64,000 nt of DNA from Streptomyces triculaminicus (GCF_017349075.1 NZ_JAFMOF010000004.1:1054001-1118000), one strand, 5' to 3'. Numbered from the stretch's first letter, positions 35,161 to 45,744 are shown. A program made the numbers and translations. The notes: generated from the sequence alone by a model not told the origin.

Positions 35161-37517
35161 TCAGCCCGGGCGGCCGAAGCCCCGCCAGCGGCCGCTGAGC
35201 CGGCCGAGGACCCCGAACCGGTCCCACTCGTGGAACATCTCCGCCCACTGCCCGCCGATCTGACGGAGGCAGTGCCGGATCTCCTCGAGGTCCTCGGCGG
35301 ACATCCGGCGCACCTCGGGGCGCAGGACCGTGGACAGCAGGTCGGCGCGGATGCCGTCCCACAGCTCGCTCTCGCCGGCCGCGGTGTGCCAGGCGACGAA
35401 GCACACGGCGGCGTACGTGGGCGTGCGGAGCAGCTCGGCCACGGCCTCGCCGTGGGCCTCCTCGGCGTAGGCGCGCAGGAGGTGCTCGTCCCCGGTGTGG
35501 ACGAGGTCGGGCAGCTCGCCGGGGTCGGGCGGCGGGTCCATGGACAGCAGGTGGCGGGCGACGGCGTCGGTCAGCCGCTCGTCGACGCCGGCCTCGAGCG
35601 CGGCGGCCTGCCGGCGCAGGGCGACGACCCGCGCGATACAGCCGGGCCGGGCCTCGCCCGTCGCGAGGTCGCCGGCCTGCTCCAGGAGCGTCAGCGCGGC
35701 CCGCTGTCTGGGGGGCGGCTCCAGCCCTCCGGCGATCAGGCACGTGAGCAGGTTCTTCGCCAGCCGGGGCGCCACCGGGTCCTCGCGGGCGCTGTCGAGG
35801 GCGGCGCGTACGAACGCCTCGGGGAGGCCGTCCGCGTGGTACCAGCCGTCGGGGAGCGCGTCGAGCAGCGCGTCGGCCTCGGCGGCGGTGAGCGGTGCGT
35901 CGCCCCAGATGAGCCGGAAGGCCGTGCGCAGCACGGACGGCGTCTCCTGCTGGTCGGGGCCGGCGGTCTTGACGAGGGTGTGCAGCAGGGGCGGGCGGTC
36001 GTAGCCGTCGGGGCGGGGCGGCCGTCCATGGCGGCGGCCATCCGCAGGTGGGGGCGGCCGGTGAGGTCGGCGCCGGGGAGTTCGGCGGCCAGCAGGCGGG
36101 TGATGGGCCGGGGGTCGCCGGTGGCGGCGGTGTGGTCGAGCCCGTCGAGGACGGCGGTGCGCAGCTCGTGGTGGGCGTCGATGGCCGCCCGTACGACCTT
36201 GCGGTCCGGCGCCGTGTCGTCCAGGAGGACGGCCGTCAGGCGCGCGGTCAGCACGGGCAGGACGGGGGTGTGGTCGACGCGGAGCGCCTTGGCGAGGCGG
36301 AGGAGGGTGAGGAAGCGCACGAGGGGTGTGTCGGGCGCCTCGGCCGCGCGGGCGAGCTCGGCGCGCAGGTCGCGCCGGAGGGGGGCGGCGGCCGTCCGGG
36401 AGGCCAGGCGGGAGAACTCCTCGGCGAGCGAGGCGAGCACCGTCCACTCCTCGGGCGTACGGTCCGTGCCGCCCGCGGCGAGGGTGGTCAGCAGCCGGGA
36501 CCGCAGCTCCGGGCCGAGGTCGCCGCGCTGGGCCTGGTCGCGGGTCCACCGGGCGGCGGCCGTGCGGCCGTTCGAGTCGAGGGCGATGCCCTCGCGGGCG
36601 GCCAGCGCCGCGAGGCGGTCGGCCTCGTCGGCGGTCTCCGGGCCCACTCCGGTGCGCCGCGCGGCCTCGGCGAACAGCGCGGGGTGGCCGGCCAGCCAGA
36701 CGCGGGCGGCCACGGCGGCCCACAGGTCGCGCTCGGCGCGGGCGGGGCTGCAGGGGCCGCCGGTGCAGTCGTGGACGCGGTAGCGGTGCTGGGCGGCGGC
36801 GGAGACGTAGTCGAAGTCGGCGTCGGGGAAGGCGCCGACGATCTGGTGCCGGGCGAGCATGGGGCGGCGGGTGTAGGTGGTGAAGGTGAGCCGGTCGGCG
36901 AGGTCGCGGGGAAGGACGGCGCTGGCGATGGCGACCCAGTGGGCGATGTGGGCGCTGTCGCGCTCGATCACGAGGATCTGCTGGGCGTCGGGGGTGCGGA
37001 AGAGGGTCCGTACGTCCGTGAGGAACGACTCGAGGCGTTCCGCGCGGGCGTGGACGAACGCGAACAGCCCCGCCTTGTCGATCCGCCGGGCGGGCACGAG
37101 CCCGTCCAGGGGCTGCGGGATACCGCCGTTCGGGGTGCGGTCCGCCCAGGAGGGGGACTCCCAGGCCTCGATGGGCAGCAGGCCGCCGGGCAGCCCGCCG
37201 CCCTCGGGCAGCCGCACGGCGTGGGCGTGGAAGTTGCCGTGCCGGCCGACGCGGCCGGGGCCGGTGCGCACGGTGCGGCACAGGAGCCGGCTGCCGTCGG
37301 AGAGCCGGTTGTGACTGAACGCCACGGGGAAGACGGCGAGTTCCTCGGCGGAGGGGCAGCCGGGGGCGTCGCTCGGCGGCTCGTAGGCGATCAGCTGCTC
37401 GGCTTCCCCCAGCAGGGTGATGGGCAGTTCGGGGCTGGCCGCGGTGAAACGGAATCCCGAGCCGTTGGGGCCCGGGGCGACGGCGGTGGAGGTGTAGTGC
37501 AGCTGCTGCAGGATCAC
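35161..37517 (-). pseudogene. GTPase-associated protein 1-like gene with one frameshift
   Basis: The start is GTG at 37515-37517 with GAGGAG upstream: VILQQLHYTSTAVAPGPNGSG, a recognisable GAP1 N-terminal domain opening, then FPVAFSHNRL and RVGRHGNFHAHAVRLP. The frame continues to about 36020, where it shifts; the C-terminal part (LLHTLVKTAGPDQQET to FGRPG) is one frame over. One extra G at 36015-36018 restores about 785 residues. GAP1 proteins are linked to TRAFAC-GTPase-based conflict or signalling systems. No GTPase, vWA or effector gene is adjacent, so this copy is an orphan. Likely a sequencing artefact, but a true break cannot be excluded. Confidence 0.75.
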
Positions 37518-37805
37518 CCGGGCACTCCTCTCGCCTCTCGCCGTCTTCCTTACATCGAGTGACATCCCACCAGATCCGATGGGCCGCTGCCGGGGATTTG
37601 GCGGGAAGTTCAGTCGTCGCGCCTCGGCGACGGACGCGTCGCGCGGGCCGCCGACGTTGGGATTCCCAGTAAACCGGCGGCCCGGTGGTCGTGCGACCCG
37701 TGTGGGCCATCGGGCGCACGGTCCTTGTGGGAGAAGGGCCCTCCCCGTACTTTGACCCACCGGACACGTGGGGCCCAGGCGGCCTTGACGCGAAAGGGGC
37801 GGGCC

Positions 37806-39738
37806 ATGACGGCGCATCCTGCTGACGGTGACCGACGCCCCGCACCCGCCGCGCCGCCCGGCCGGCGCAGGCGCCGGGCCGGACGTGTCGTCGGACTGGC
37901 CGGCGCCCTGCTCGCCCTTCTCGCCGTCCCGGTGCGAGCCGGAGCGGTCACCGGGCCGGACGGGGGATTCGAGGAGCGCGTCCTGTTCCGGGCCGACGAG
38001 GACCCGGACATCGGCTACGCCTGCTACCGCATCCCGGCCCTCGTCACCACCACCCGCGGCACCCTCCTCGCCTTCGCCGAAGGCAGGCGGGACAACTGCG
38101 GGGACGCCACCGACATCGACCTCGTCGTCAGGCGCTCCACCGACGGCGGCCGCACCTGGTCCCGGCCGCGCGTCACCGACCCCGGCGACGGCGACACCCA
38201 CGGCAACCCCGCCCCCGTCGTGGACCGCCGCACGGGCCGGATCGTGCTCCTCACCACCTACAACGACGGCCGCGGCGACGACGGCAACTGCGACGTGCCC
38301 TGCGACCGCACCCCGCACACGCAGTACAGCGACGACGACGGCGTCAGCTGGTCGCGCCCGCGCGATGTGACGGCGGCGATCCGGCCGCCCGGCTGGAACT
38401 CCTGGTACGCCACCGGCCCCGGCCACGGCATCCAGCTCGCCCACGGACCGCACCGGGGCCGCCTGGTCGTGGGCCTCAACGCCGAGAGCCACGACGGCGG
38501 CCGTATGACCGCCAATCACGCCGCGCTGGCCCTCAGCGACGACGGCGGCGCCCACTGGCGGCTCGGCGCGGTGGACACCCACCCCTACCTGCCCGACGGC
38601 ACCTACCGCCAGAAGCCCTCGGAGCTGACGCTCGCCGAGCGCGACGACGGGTCGGTGTACGTCAACGGGCGCGAGCAGGACGGCACGGACCTCGGCCACC
38701 GCGACGAGGCCCTCGCCCTCGACGGCGGGGCGCGCTTCGCCGCGCCGTTCCGGGCCCTGCCCGGCCTGTACGCCCCCATGGTGCAGGCGGCCGTGGCCGC
38801 GCCGCGGCCGGGGCGCTGGCTGTTCTCGGCGCCCGCCGACCCCGACCGCCGCCGGACCATGACCATCCGGTCCTCCTACGACCAGGGGCGCACCTGGGAG
38901 AGCGCCGAGCGGGGCCGCCGGGTGACCTCGGACTGGTCCGGCTACTCCGACATGGCGGTCGTCTCACCGGGCACCACCGGGCTGCTCTACGAGGCGGGGA
39001 AGAGCGACGCCCGCCAGGAGATCCGGTTCGCGCGGTTCACCGAGGACTGGCTGGGGCCGCGCCGCGGGCCGGACCCCACGACGCCCGACCTGGCGCCCGG
39101 CGGCCGGGGGGCCGTGCTCGGCGGGGCGCCCCGGTGCGGGGGCGGTTCGGCCCGGGGCTGGGCTTCGACGGCGTGGACGACGCGGTGCGCCTGCCCTACC
39201 GGGGCTCGCTGCCGCTGGGGGCGCGGGACCTCACGGCGGTGCTGTGGTTCCGCTGCCGGCCCGCGGCCGGCCGGGTGAGCAGCCGCTGCTGTGGATGGGC
39301 GGGGTGGGCGGCGCCCCTCAGGTGGCGCTGGTCGGGGAGCCGGGGGCGGGGCGGGTGACCGGCCGGCTGACCGCGCGGCCAGGGGGCCCGGAGCCGTCCC
39401 GGACGGCGACGGTCCGGTCGGTGGGCGCGTACGACGACGGCCGGTGGCATCAGCTGGCGTTGCGTCGTACGGGCGGGCTGCTGACGCTGACCGTCGACGG
39501 CGTCTCCACGAGCGTGCCCGACGTGCCGGGCACGGTGAGCCGGAATTCGACGTTCGGGGTGCATCTGGGGCAGAAGCCGGACGGCAGGGCGTTCCTGACG
39601 GGCGATCTGGACGAGGTGCGGGTGTACGCGAGGGCGCTGACGGACCGCGAGCTGACCGCGCTGCGGGAGTCGAACGCGCCGCCGTCGGGGCGCGGGGCGG
39701 TGCTGCTGCTGCCGCTGGACCGGCTGTCCGCCGGGTGA
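37806..39738 (+). pseudogene. Secreted sialidase with C-terminal LamG-like domain, two frameshifts
   Basis: The start ATG at 37806 gives a signal sequence (about residues 10-45, ending AGA). The sialidase domain follows with the YRIP motif (about residue 75), several Asp boxes (STDGGRTW, SDDDGVSW, SDDGGAHW, SYDQGRTW) and conserved Arg/Glu. From about 39120 the reading frame breaks twice (near 39123-39126 and near 39266-39275). Adding one G at each restores a C-terminal concanavalin/LamG-like domain ending LLLPLDRLSAG, with about 644 codons in all. The catalytic domain itself is uninterrupted. It would release terminal sialic acid from glycoconjugates. Confidence 0.85.
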
Positions 39739-39861
39739 GGGACCGGGCGGATCCGGCCCGGCCCGGCGCGGCCGCCGGACGAGCGCGGCGGAAGCAGGTT
39801 CGGTGCGGGACGGGATCGGGTACGGTCACGGCGCTGTGCGGAGCGTCGCGAGGAGCGAGAG

Positions 39862-41688
39862 TTGCGCGAGTTCACCGTCCCTTCCCTGGTGCCGACGCCC
39901 CCCGTCGGAGGACTGGCGGACGTCGTGTTCGACCATGCGGAAGAGGACCCCGACAGAGTGGCGCTCGGCCGCAGGACCGGCGGCGGGCAGTGGCAGGACG
40001 TGACCGCGGCGGCCTTCCGGGACGAGGTGCTGGCCCTGGCGAAGGGGCTGCTCGCGGAGGGCGTACGGTTCGGCGACCGGGTCGCCATCATGTCCCGTAC
40101 GCGCTACGAGTGGACCCTTTTCGACTTCGCCCTGTGGTGCGTCGGCGCCCAGCCCGTGCCGCTGCACCCGGCCTCCTCCCCCGAGCAGGTCTTCCTGATG
40201 CTGCACGAGGCGGACGTCACCGCCTGCGTCGTCGAGCACGAGGACCACGCGATGACCATCGGCTCGGTCATCGACCGGCTGCCCCGCCTGGCCCGCCTGT
40301 GGCAGCTGGACGCCGGCGCGCTCGCCGACCTGATGGCGGCCGGGACGCCCGTGGACGACGACATCGTGCACCGCCATCGCCTCGCCCTCACCCCCGAGTC
40401 GCCGGCGACCGTCATCTACACCTCGGGCACCACGGGCCGCCCCCGGGGCTGCGTCCTCACCCACGCCAACTTCATGGCCGAGGCCGACAACGTCGTCCGC
40501 CGCTACGAGCAGGTCTTCCGCTCCCGCCCCGGCGAGCAGGCGGCCACGCTCCTCTTCCTCCCCCTCGCCCATGTCTTCGGCCGCATGGTGCAGGTCGCCG
40601 CGGTGCGCGGCCGGGTCAAGCTGGGCCATCAGTCCCAGCCGTCCGCACCGGCCCTGCGGGCCGACCTCGGCGCCTTCCGGCCGACGTTCGTGCTCGCCGT
40701 CCCCCGCGTCTTCGAGGCCGTCTTCGAGGCGGCCCGGCGCGCGGCGGAGCTGGAGGGCAAGGGGAAGCCGTTCGAGAAGGCGGTGGACGTGGCGGTGCGC
40801 TACGCCGGGGCGATGGAGGAGCGGGCCTTCGGCACGGGCGCGGGCCCCGGCACCGCCCTGCGGGTCCAGCACCAGGTCTTCGACCGGCTCGTCTACGCCA
40901 GGCTCCGGGAGATGCTCGGCGGGCGGGTGCGGTACGCGATGTCGGGCGGCTCGGCGATGGAGCGCCGGCTGGGGCTGTTCTTCGCGGGCGCGGGCGTCAC
41001 CGTCTTCGAGGGCTACGGGCTGACGGAGACCAGCGGCGCCGCCGTCGCCAACCCTCCCGAGCGCACCCGCTTCGGCACGGTGGGCCTGCCCGTGCCGGGC
41101 ACGACCGTGCGGGTCGCCGACGACGGCGAGGTCTGGCTGCGCGGCGGCCAGGTCTTCGCCGGCTATCTGGGCGACCGGCGGGGCACCGACGCCGTGCTGC
41201 GGGACGGCTGGCTGGCCACCGGCGACCTGGGGCGGCTGGACGAGGACGGCTATCTGACGATCACCGGCCGGAAGGGGGAGACGCTGGTGACCTCGGGCGG
41301 CGCGAGCGTCTCGCCGGCGGTCCTGGAGGAGCGGGTTCGGGCGCATCCCCTGGTCGAGAGGTGTCTGGTCGTCGGGGACGCCCGCCCGTACGTGGCCGCG
41401 CTCGTCACCCTCGACCCCGGGGCGCTGGCGCACTGGCTGGCGATGCGCGGCAGGCCTCGGACGGCCGCACCCGAACTGGTGAACGATCCGGACTTGGAGG
41501 CCGAGATCGGGCGGGCCGTGCTGGAGGCGAACGCCCTCGTGCCGCAGGACGGCTCGATACGCGCCTTCCGCATCCTGGCCGGGCACTTCACCGAGGAGCT
41601 GGGACTGCTGACGGCCACCCACAAGCTCCGGCGGAAGGCCATCGAGAAGGCCTACGCACGGGAGGTCGAGGCGCTCTACGGCAAGTAG
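39862..41688 (+). CDS. AMP-dependent long-chain acyl-CoA synthetase-like ligase
   Basis: The 608-aa protein starts with TTG (39862) nine bases after AGGAGCG. ANL superfamily motifs are YTSGTTGRPRGCVLTHAN (P-loop, about residue 187), EGYGLTETSGAA, the hinge ATGDLGRLDEDGYLTITGRKGE, and a C-terminal Lys in LRRKAIEKAY. Long-chain FadD15-type enzymes look like this; they activate fatty acids as acyl-AMP then CoA thioester. A neighbouring aldo/keto reductase begins 84 bp downstream. Confidence 0.9.
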   Translation: MREFTVPSLVPTPPVGGLADVVFDHAEEDPDRVALGRRTGGGQWQDVTAAAFRDEVLALAKGLLAEGVRFGDRVAIMSRTRYEWTLFDFALWCVGAQPVPLHPASSPEQVFLMLHEADVTACVVEHEDHAMTIGSVIDRLPRLARLWQLDAGALADLMAAGTPVDDDIVHRHRLALTPESPATVIYTSGTTGRPRGCVLTHANFMAEADNVVRRYEQVFRSRPGEQAATLLFLPLAHVFGRMVQVAAVRGRVKLGHQSQPSAPALRADLGAFRPTFVLAVPRVFEAVFEAARRAAELEGKGKPFEKAVDVAVRYAGAMEERAFGTGAGPGTALRVQHQVFDRLVYARLREMLGGRVRYAMSGGSAMERRLGLFFAGAGVTVFEGYGLTETSGAAVANPPERTRFGTVGLPVPGTTVRVADDGEVWLRGGQVFAGYLGDRRGTDAVLRDGWLATGDLGRLDEDGYLTITGRKGETLVTSGGASVSPAVLEERVRAHPLVERCLVVGDARPYVAALVTLDPGALAHWLAMRGRPRTAAPELVNDPDLEAEIGRAVLEANALVPQDGSIRAFRILAGHFTEELGLLTATHKLRRKAIEKAYAREVEALYGK

Positions 41689-41772
41689 ATGGATGTACTG
41701 GGAATGCACAGTGGGGGATCCGGGTTGTTCCCGGGAGCAAGGTCACCTCGAGGAAGTAAGGATCGATCACTC

Positions 41773-42615
41773 GTGAGCAACCTCCCGTCCATCACGCTCA
41801 ACAACGGCGTCGTGATGCCGCAGCTCGGTTTCGGCGTGTGGCAGGTACCCGACGACGAGGCGACGGCCACGGTCGCGACCGCTCTCGAAGCGGGCTACCG
41901 CAGCATCGACACGGCCGCCATCTACGAGAACGAGGTGGGTACGGGCAAGGCGCTGGCCTCCTCGGGCATCGCGCGGGAAGAGCTGTTCGTCACCACGAAG
42001 ATGTGGAACAGCGCCACCGAGACCTGGACCCGCGAGGGCGTCCTGCGCGAGTTCGACGCCTCGCTGGACCGTCTGGGCCTGGACTACGTGGACCTCTACC
42101 TCATCCACTGGCCCCGGGCCATGCGCGATGACTACGTCACCGTCTACCGCACCCTCGTCGAGATCGCGGCCGAGGGCCGCGCCAAGGCCATCGGCGTCTC
42201 CAACTTCAAGCGCCCGCAGCTCGAGCGCGTGATCGCCGACACCTCCGTCGTCCCGGCGGTCAACCAGATCGAGCTCCACCCGAACTTCCCGCAGGCCGAG
42301 CTGCGTGCCTTCCACGCCGAGCAGGGCATCGCCACCGAGGCGTGGTCCCCGCTCGGCCAGGGCCGCGGCCTGCTCGAGGACGCCACGCTCGCCCGCGTCG
42401 CGGCCAAGCACGGCAAGTCCCCCGCCCAGGTCGTGCTGCGCTGGCACCTGCAGCTGGGCAACGTGGCCATCCCCAAGTCGGCGACCCCCTCCCGCATCCG
42501 GGAGAACATCGACCTGGCCGGCTTCGAGCTGGACGCCGACGACCTCACGGCGATCGCGGGCCTGGACACCGGCACCCGCGTGGGCCCGGACCCGGACGAC
42601 TTCGACTGGAACTGA
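41773..42615 (+). CDS. Aldo/keto reductase
   Basis: The 280-aa TIM-barrel oxidoreductase begins VSNLPSITLNNGVVMPQLGFG after a GTG start (41773). It has the AKR signature GYRSIDTAAIYENEVGTG with catalytic Asp and Tyr, LIHWPRAM with the His, TKMW with the Lys, and IPKSATPSRIRENI with cofactor-binding residues. It reduces carbonyls with NADPH; the prokaryotic family includes 2,5-diketo-D-gluconate reductase. A strong terminator follows it. Confidence 0.93.
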   Translation: MSNLPSITLNNGVVMPQLGFGVWQVPDDEATATVATALEAGYRSIDTAAIYENEVGTGKALASSGIAREELFVTTKMWNSATETWTREGVLREFDASLDRLGLDYVDLYLIHWPRAMRDDYVTVYRTLVEIAAEGRAKAIGVSNFKRPQLERVIADTSVVPAVNQIELHPNFPQAELRAFHAEQGIATEAWSPLGQGRGLLEDATLARVAAKHGKSPAQVVLRWHLQLGNVAIPKSATPSRIRENIDLAGFELDADDLTAIAGLDTGTRVGPDPDDFDWN

Positions 42616-42651
42616 CCCGCCCCGCCGGCGGCCACGCCGGCCCGGTGGTGA

Positions 42652-42685
42652 CGAAGGCCCCGGGGCAGCCGCCCCGGGGCCTTCG
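42652..42685. terminator. Bidirectional terminator between aldo/keto reductase and pterin dehydratase
   Basis: Fourteen-base arms CGAAGGCCCCGGGG and reverse complement (42652-42665 and 42672-42685), loop of six. It terminates the plus-strand reductase and the minus-strand gene ending at 42689. Confidence 0.85.
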
Positions 42686-42688
42686 CCC

Positions 42689-42994
42689 TCAGTGCGCGCC
42701 GTGCCCGGAGGCGACCGCCTCGACGCGGCGGGCCAGTTCCACGTCCAGGCCGGTGATCTTTCCGCCCACGCTGTGGGTGTTCACGGCGAGGCTGACGGTG
42801 TTGTAGCCGAGGGTCAGGTCGGAGTGGTGGTTCAACTCCTCCTGGATCTGCGCGACATGGATCACCATGGCCGCCGCCTGGAAGTGCCCGTCGAAGGAGT
42901 AGCGGCGGGTGATCCGCTCGCCGTCGGTGCTCCAGCCGGGCAGTTCCCTCAGGCGGTCCTCCACGTCCTGCTGCGAGAGCGGTTCGACTGCCAT
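42689..42994 (-). CDS. 4a-hydroxytetrahydrobiopterin dehydratase (PCD)
   Basis: The 101-aa protein begins MAVEPLSQQDVEDRL and has the PCD signature HHSDLTLGYNTVSLAVNTH with GGKITGLDVELARRV at the end. It dehydrates 4a-hydroxypterin after aromatic amino-acid hydroxylation or acts in pterin metabolism. Start ATG at 42994. Length is exactly as in the family. Confidence 0.93.
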   Translation of the reverse strand: MAVEPLSQQDVEDRLRELPGWSTDGERITRRYSFDGHFQAAAMVIHVAQIQEELNHHSDLTLGYNTVSLAVNTHSVGGKITGLDVELARRVEAVASGHGAH

Positions 42995-43152
42995 CACGCA
43001 CCCCTTCCTCTTGTCACGGCCGGCCGATGACGCCTGTGCACGCAAGCGTCCCATGGGGCGGGGGCGCTTTCGCGCCATTGTGCGGCCGGTGGCGCGGGCG
43101 AGTCCACGGCGGCCTTCCGGGGTACGGGGGACGCTCTTATGCTCCTGCGCCG

Positions 43153-43175
43153 AACATGACATGTTACCGGCGGTA
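43153..43175. promoter_or_regulatory. Two short palindromes upstream of the Tat FAD oxidoreductase
   Basis: AACATG-A-CATGTT (43153-43165) and TACC-GGC-GGTA (43165-43175) sit directly before a TAGGGGG ribosome-binding site and the ATG at 43189. The position overlaps a likely transcription start, suggesting an operator. Confidence 0.4.
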
Positions 43176-43188
43176 GGGGGCTGTGGTC

Positions 43189-44985
43189 ATGGCGCACGGC
43201 ACGGGCAGCAGCACACGCAGAGGGTTCATCGGCGGCGCCACGGCCGTCGCGGCGACGGCCGCGCTCGGCACCACGCCGGCCCAGGCGGCACCCCGGCCCG
43301 CCCGGCGCCCGGGCGCCCGCTCCGGCGGGCGCGAGGTCGCCGTCCTCGGCGGCGGCGTCGCCGGACTGACCGCCGCGCACGAACTCGCCGAGCGCGGCTT
43401 CAAGGTGACGGTGTACGAGCGCAAGTCCGCCCTCGGCGGCAAGGCGCGCAGCATGGACGTACCGGGCAGCGCCAGGGGCGGCCGCAAGCCGCTGCCCGGC
43501 GAGCACGGCTTCCGCTTCATCCCCGGCTTCTACCGGAACCTGCCGGACACGCTCCGCCGCATCCCCTTCCCCGGCAACGCCAACGGCTGCCACGACAACC
43601 TCGTGCCGTCCACCGAGGTGATGCTGGCCCGCACGGGCGGCCTCGAGGACATCCGCATCCCGTTCGCCGGCATCGGCAAGCCGCCGCCCGTCCTGACCCC
43701 GGACGTCTTCCTGCGCATGCTCACGGCCTTCTTCGAGACCTTCGCGAAGCTGCCCGCCCATGAGATCGCCTACTTCGCCGGCAGGCTGCTGGTCTGGTTC
43801 ACCAGCGGCGAGCGGCGCCGCACGCGGGAGTGGGAACGCGTGCCGTGGTTCGAGTTCACCAAGGCCGCGCGGATGTCGGCGAACTACCGGCAGCTGCTGG
43901 CCGTCGGCATCACCCGCAACATCGTCGCCACCAAGGCCGAGGTGGCCAGTACCAAGACCGTCGCCACCTGCATCGAGGCGTTCCTCTTCAACGCGCTGGG
44001 CCGGGGCGCCGACGGCGAGCCCGACCGCGTGCTCAACGCCCCCACCAACGAGGCGTGGATCGATCCGTGGGTGACCCATCTGCGTTCCCTGGGCGTGGAG
44101 TTCCATCTCGGCCGGTGCGTACGGGATCTGCGGCTCGAGGGCGGCCGGATCACCGGGGCCGTGCTCGAGGACGCCGGCGGCGCCCGGCGGACGGCCGCCG
44201 CCGACCACTTCGTCTCGGCCATGCCGGTCGAGCACGCCCGGACGACCTGGAACGCCGGCGTCCGGGCGGCGGACCCCGGCCTCGCGCGCTGCGACCGGCT
44301 GGAGACCGACTGGATGACGGGCATCCAGTTCTATCTCACCGAGCCGACGCCCATCCTCCACGGCCACGTCAACCACATCGACTCCCCCTGGTCGATCACC
44401 TCCGTGAGCCAGGCGCAGTACTGGTCCGGCCGCGACTTCCGGCGCGACTACGGCGACGGCACGGTCGCGGACTGCCTGTCGGTGGACGTCTCCGAATGGG
44501 ACCGGCCCGGCATCCTCTACGGCAGGACGGCCAAGCGGTGCACCCGCGAGGAGGTCGCCCGCGAGGTGTGGGCGCAGATGAAGGCGGGCCTCAACGACAC
44601 CGGCCGTACGGTCCTGAGGGACGCGGTGCTGCACTCGTGGTTCCTGGACCCGGCGGTGGAACTCGGCGGCTCCCACGCCACCAACGACGAGCAGCTCCTC
44701 ATCCACCCCACCGGCACCTGGTTCAACCGCCCCCAGGCGCGCACCGCCATCCCCAACCTCTTCCTCGCCGGGGACTACGTGGCCGTGGACATCGACCTGG
44801 CCACCATGGAGGGCGCCAACGCCTCCGCCCGCGCGGCGGTCAACGCGCTGCTGGACGCCACCGGCTCCTCGGCCGGGCGCTGCGCGATCACTCCCCTCTA
44901 CCGCGCCCCGGAGTTCGAACCGCTGCGGCGCCAGGACGACCTCCGCCACCGCCTGGGCCTGCGCAACGCCTTCGACCTGGGATAG
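43189..44985 (+). CDS. Tat-exported FAD-dependent oxidoreductase (phytoene desaturase / HpnE-like fold)
   Basis: The 598-aa protein has a twin-arginine signal (STRRGFIGGATAVAAT) within the first 35 residues, cut after an AQA motif. It then has a NAD/FAD-binding domain (REVAVLGGGVAGLTAAHELAE) followed by GGKARSM and a FAD-contact C-terminus FLAGDYVAVDIDLATMEGA. These are features of the amine-oxidase/carotenoid-desaturase superfamily, hydroxysqualene dehydroxylase (HpnE) included. Substrate is unknown. ATG at 43189 is preferred over GTG at 43183 because the ribosome-binding site is eight bases upstream. Confidence 0.85.
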   Translation: MAHGTGSSTRRGFIGGATAVAATAALGTTPAQAAPRPARRPGARSGGREVAVLGGGVAGLTAAHELAERGFKVTVYERKSALGGKARSMDVPGSARGGRKPLPGEHGFRFIPGFYRNLPDTLRRIPFPGNANGCHDNLVPSTEVMLARTGGLEDIRIPFAGIGKPPPVLTPDVFLRMLTAFFETFAKLPAHEIAYFAGRLLVWFTSGERRRTREWERVPWFEFTKAARMSANYRQLLAVGITRNIVATKAEVASTKTVATCIEAFLFNALGRGADGEPDRVLNAPTNEAWIDPWVTHLRSLGVEFHLGRCVRDLRLEGGRITGAVLEDAGGARRTAAADHFVSAMPVEHARTTWNAGVRAADPGLARCDRLETDWMTGIQFYLTEPTPILHGHVNHIDSPWSITSVSQAQYWSGRDFRRDYGDGTVADCLSVDVSEWDRPGILYGRTAKRCTREEVAREVWAQMKAGLNDTGRTVLRDAVLHSWFLDPAVELGGSHATNDEQLLIHPTGTWFNRPQARTAIPNLFLAGDYVAVDIDLATMEGANASARAAVNALLDATGSSAGRCAITPLYRAPEFEPLRRQDDLRHRLGLRNAFDLG

Positions 44986-45013
44986 CCCGCCCGAGCGCGA
45001 GAAGGCCTTTCTT

Positions 45014-45025
45014 GACCGATCGTTC
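45014..45025. promoter_or_regulatory. Operator GACCGATCGTTC at the TetR promoter
   Basis: The dyad overlaps a -35 (TTGACC, 45013-45018). A TAGGGT -10 box lies at 45036-45041, giving an 18-bp spacer. The GTG start at 45049 is only 8 bases past the -10, so the mRNA may be leaderless. The identical 12-mer occurs upstream of the SDR gene. Confidence 0.6.
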
Positions 45026-45048
45026 CAGATAGGACTAGGGTCCTGTTC

Positions 45049-45630
45049 GTGGCCAGGACCAAGGAATTCGACCCGGACGCCGCGCTGCAGGCAGCCCTCG
45101 AGCTGTTCTGGCGGCGCGGCTACGAGGCGACGTCGATGGCGGATCTCGTGGCGCACCTCGGGATCGCGCGGGCGAGCCTGTACGCCACGTTCGGCAGCAA
45201 GCACGAGCTCTACCTCAAGGCGCTGGAGCGCTACGGCGAGCAGCAGGGGCCGGTCGTCACCGAGGAGCTCTCGGCGCCGGGGCCGGCGCTGCCCGCCGTG
45301 CGGGCGCTGGTGCGGCGCTTCACGGACGAGGCGTCCCGCGACGCGCTGCGGCGCGGGTGCTTCGTCACCAACACGGCCGTGGAGCTCGCCGCGCACGACG
45401 CGGACTCCGCACGCCGGGTCGAGGCGGCCTGGGGCACCCTGGAGGGCGCGCTGACCTCGGCGCTGACCAGGGCCAGGGCCCAGGGTGAGCTCGCCGCCGA
45501 CCGCGACGTGGTCGCACTCGCCCGCATGCTGCTGGTCTTCCTGCAGGGCCTACGGGTGATCGGCAAGACCGGCCCGGACGCGGACCTGATGCGGGACGCG
45601 GCCGAGCAGGCACTGACCCTGCTGGACTGA
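45049..45630 (+). CDS. TetR-family transcriptional regulator
   Basis: The 193-aa protein starts GTG (45049) and opens with a TetR helix-turn-helix: ALELFWRRGYEATSMADLVA, then LGIARASLYATFGSKHELY (residues about 30-48). The ligand-binding C-terminus (ALEAYG-type AcrR fold) carries one Cys (RRGCFVTN). The shared operator sequence upstream of itself and of the adjacent SDR indicates autoregulation plus control of the SDR. Many regulators of this type sense aromatic or quinone-like effectors. Confidence 0.93.
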   Translation: MARTKEFDPDAALQAALELFWRRGYEATSMADLVAHLGIARASLYATFGSKHELYLKALERYGEQQGPVVTEELSAPGPALPAVRALVRRFTDEASRDALRRGCFVTNTAVELAAHDADSARRVEAAWGTLEGALTSALTRARAQGELAADRDVVALARMLLVFLQGLRVIGKTGPDADLMRDAAEQALTLLD

Positions 45631-45676
45631 CCGTCCGGCGGCCCGGCGGCCCGGGCTTCGTCGTACCCGAATTCAA

Positions 45677-45688
45677 GACCGATCGTTC
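45677..45688. promoter_or_regulatory. Second copy of the operator GACCGATCGTTC upstream of the SDR gene
   Basis: Identical to the 12-mer at 45014-45025; surrounding bases (CAAGACCGATCGTTCTCTT) extend the dyad. It lies 57 bp before the SDR start. Confidence 0.6.
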
Positions 45689-45744
45689 TCTTACTCTCCC
45701 CGCTCCCCGCTCGCGCGGTGCGGCACACCCGAGGAGTCATCGAC

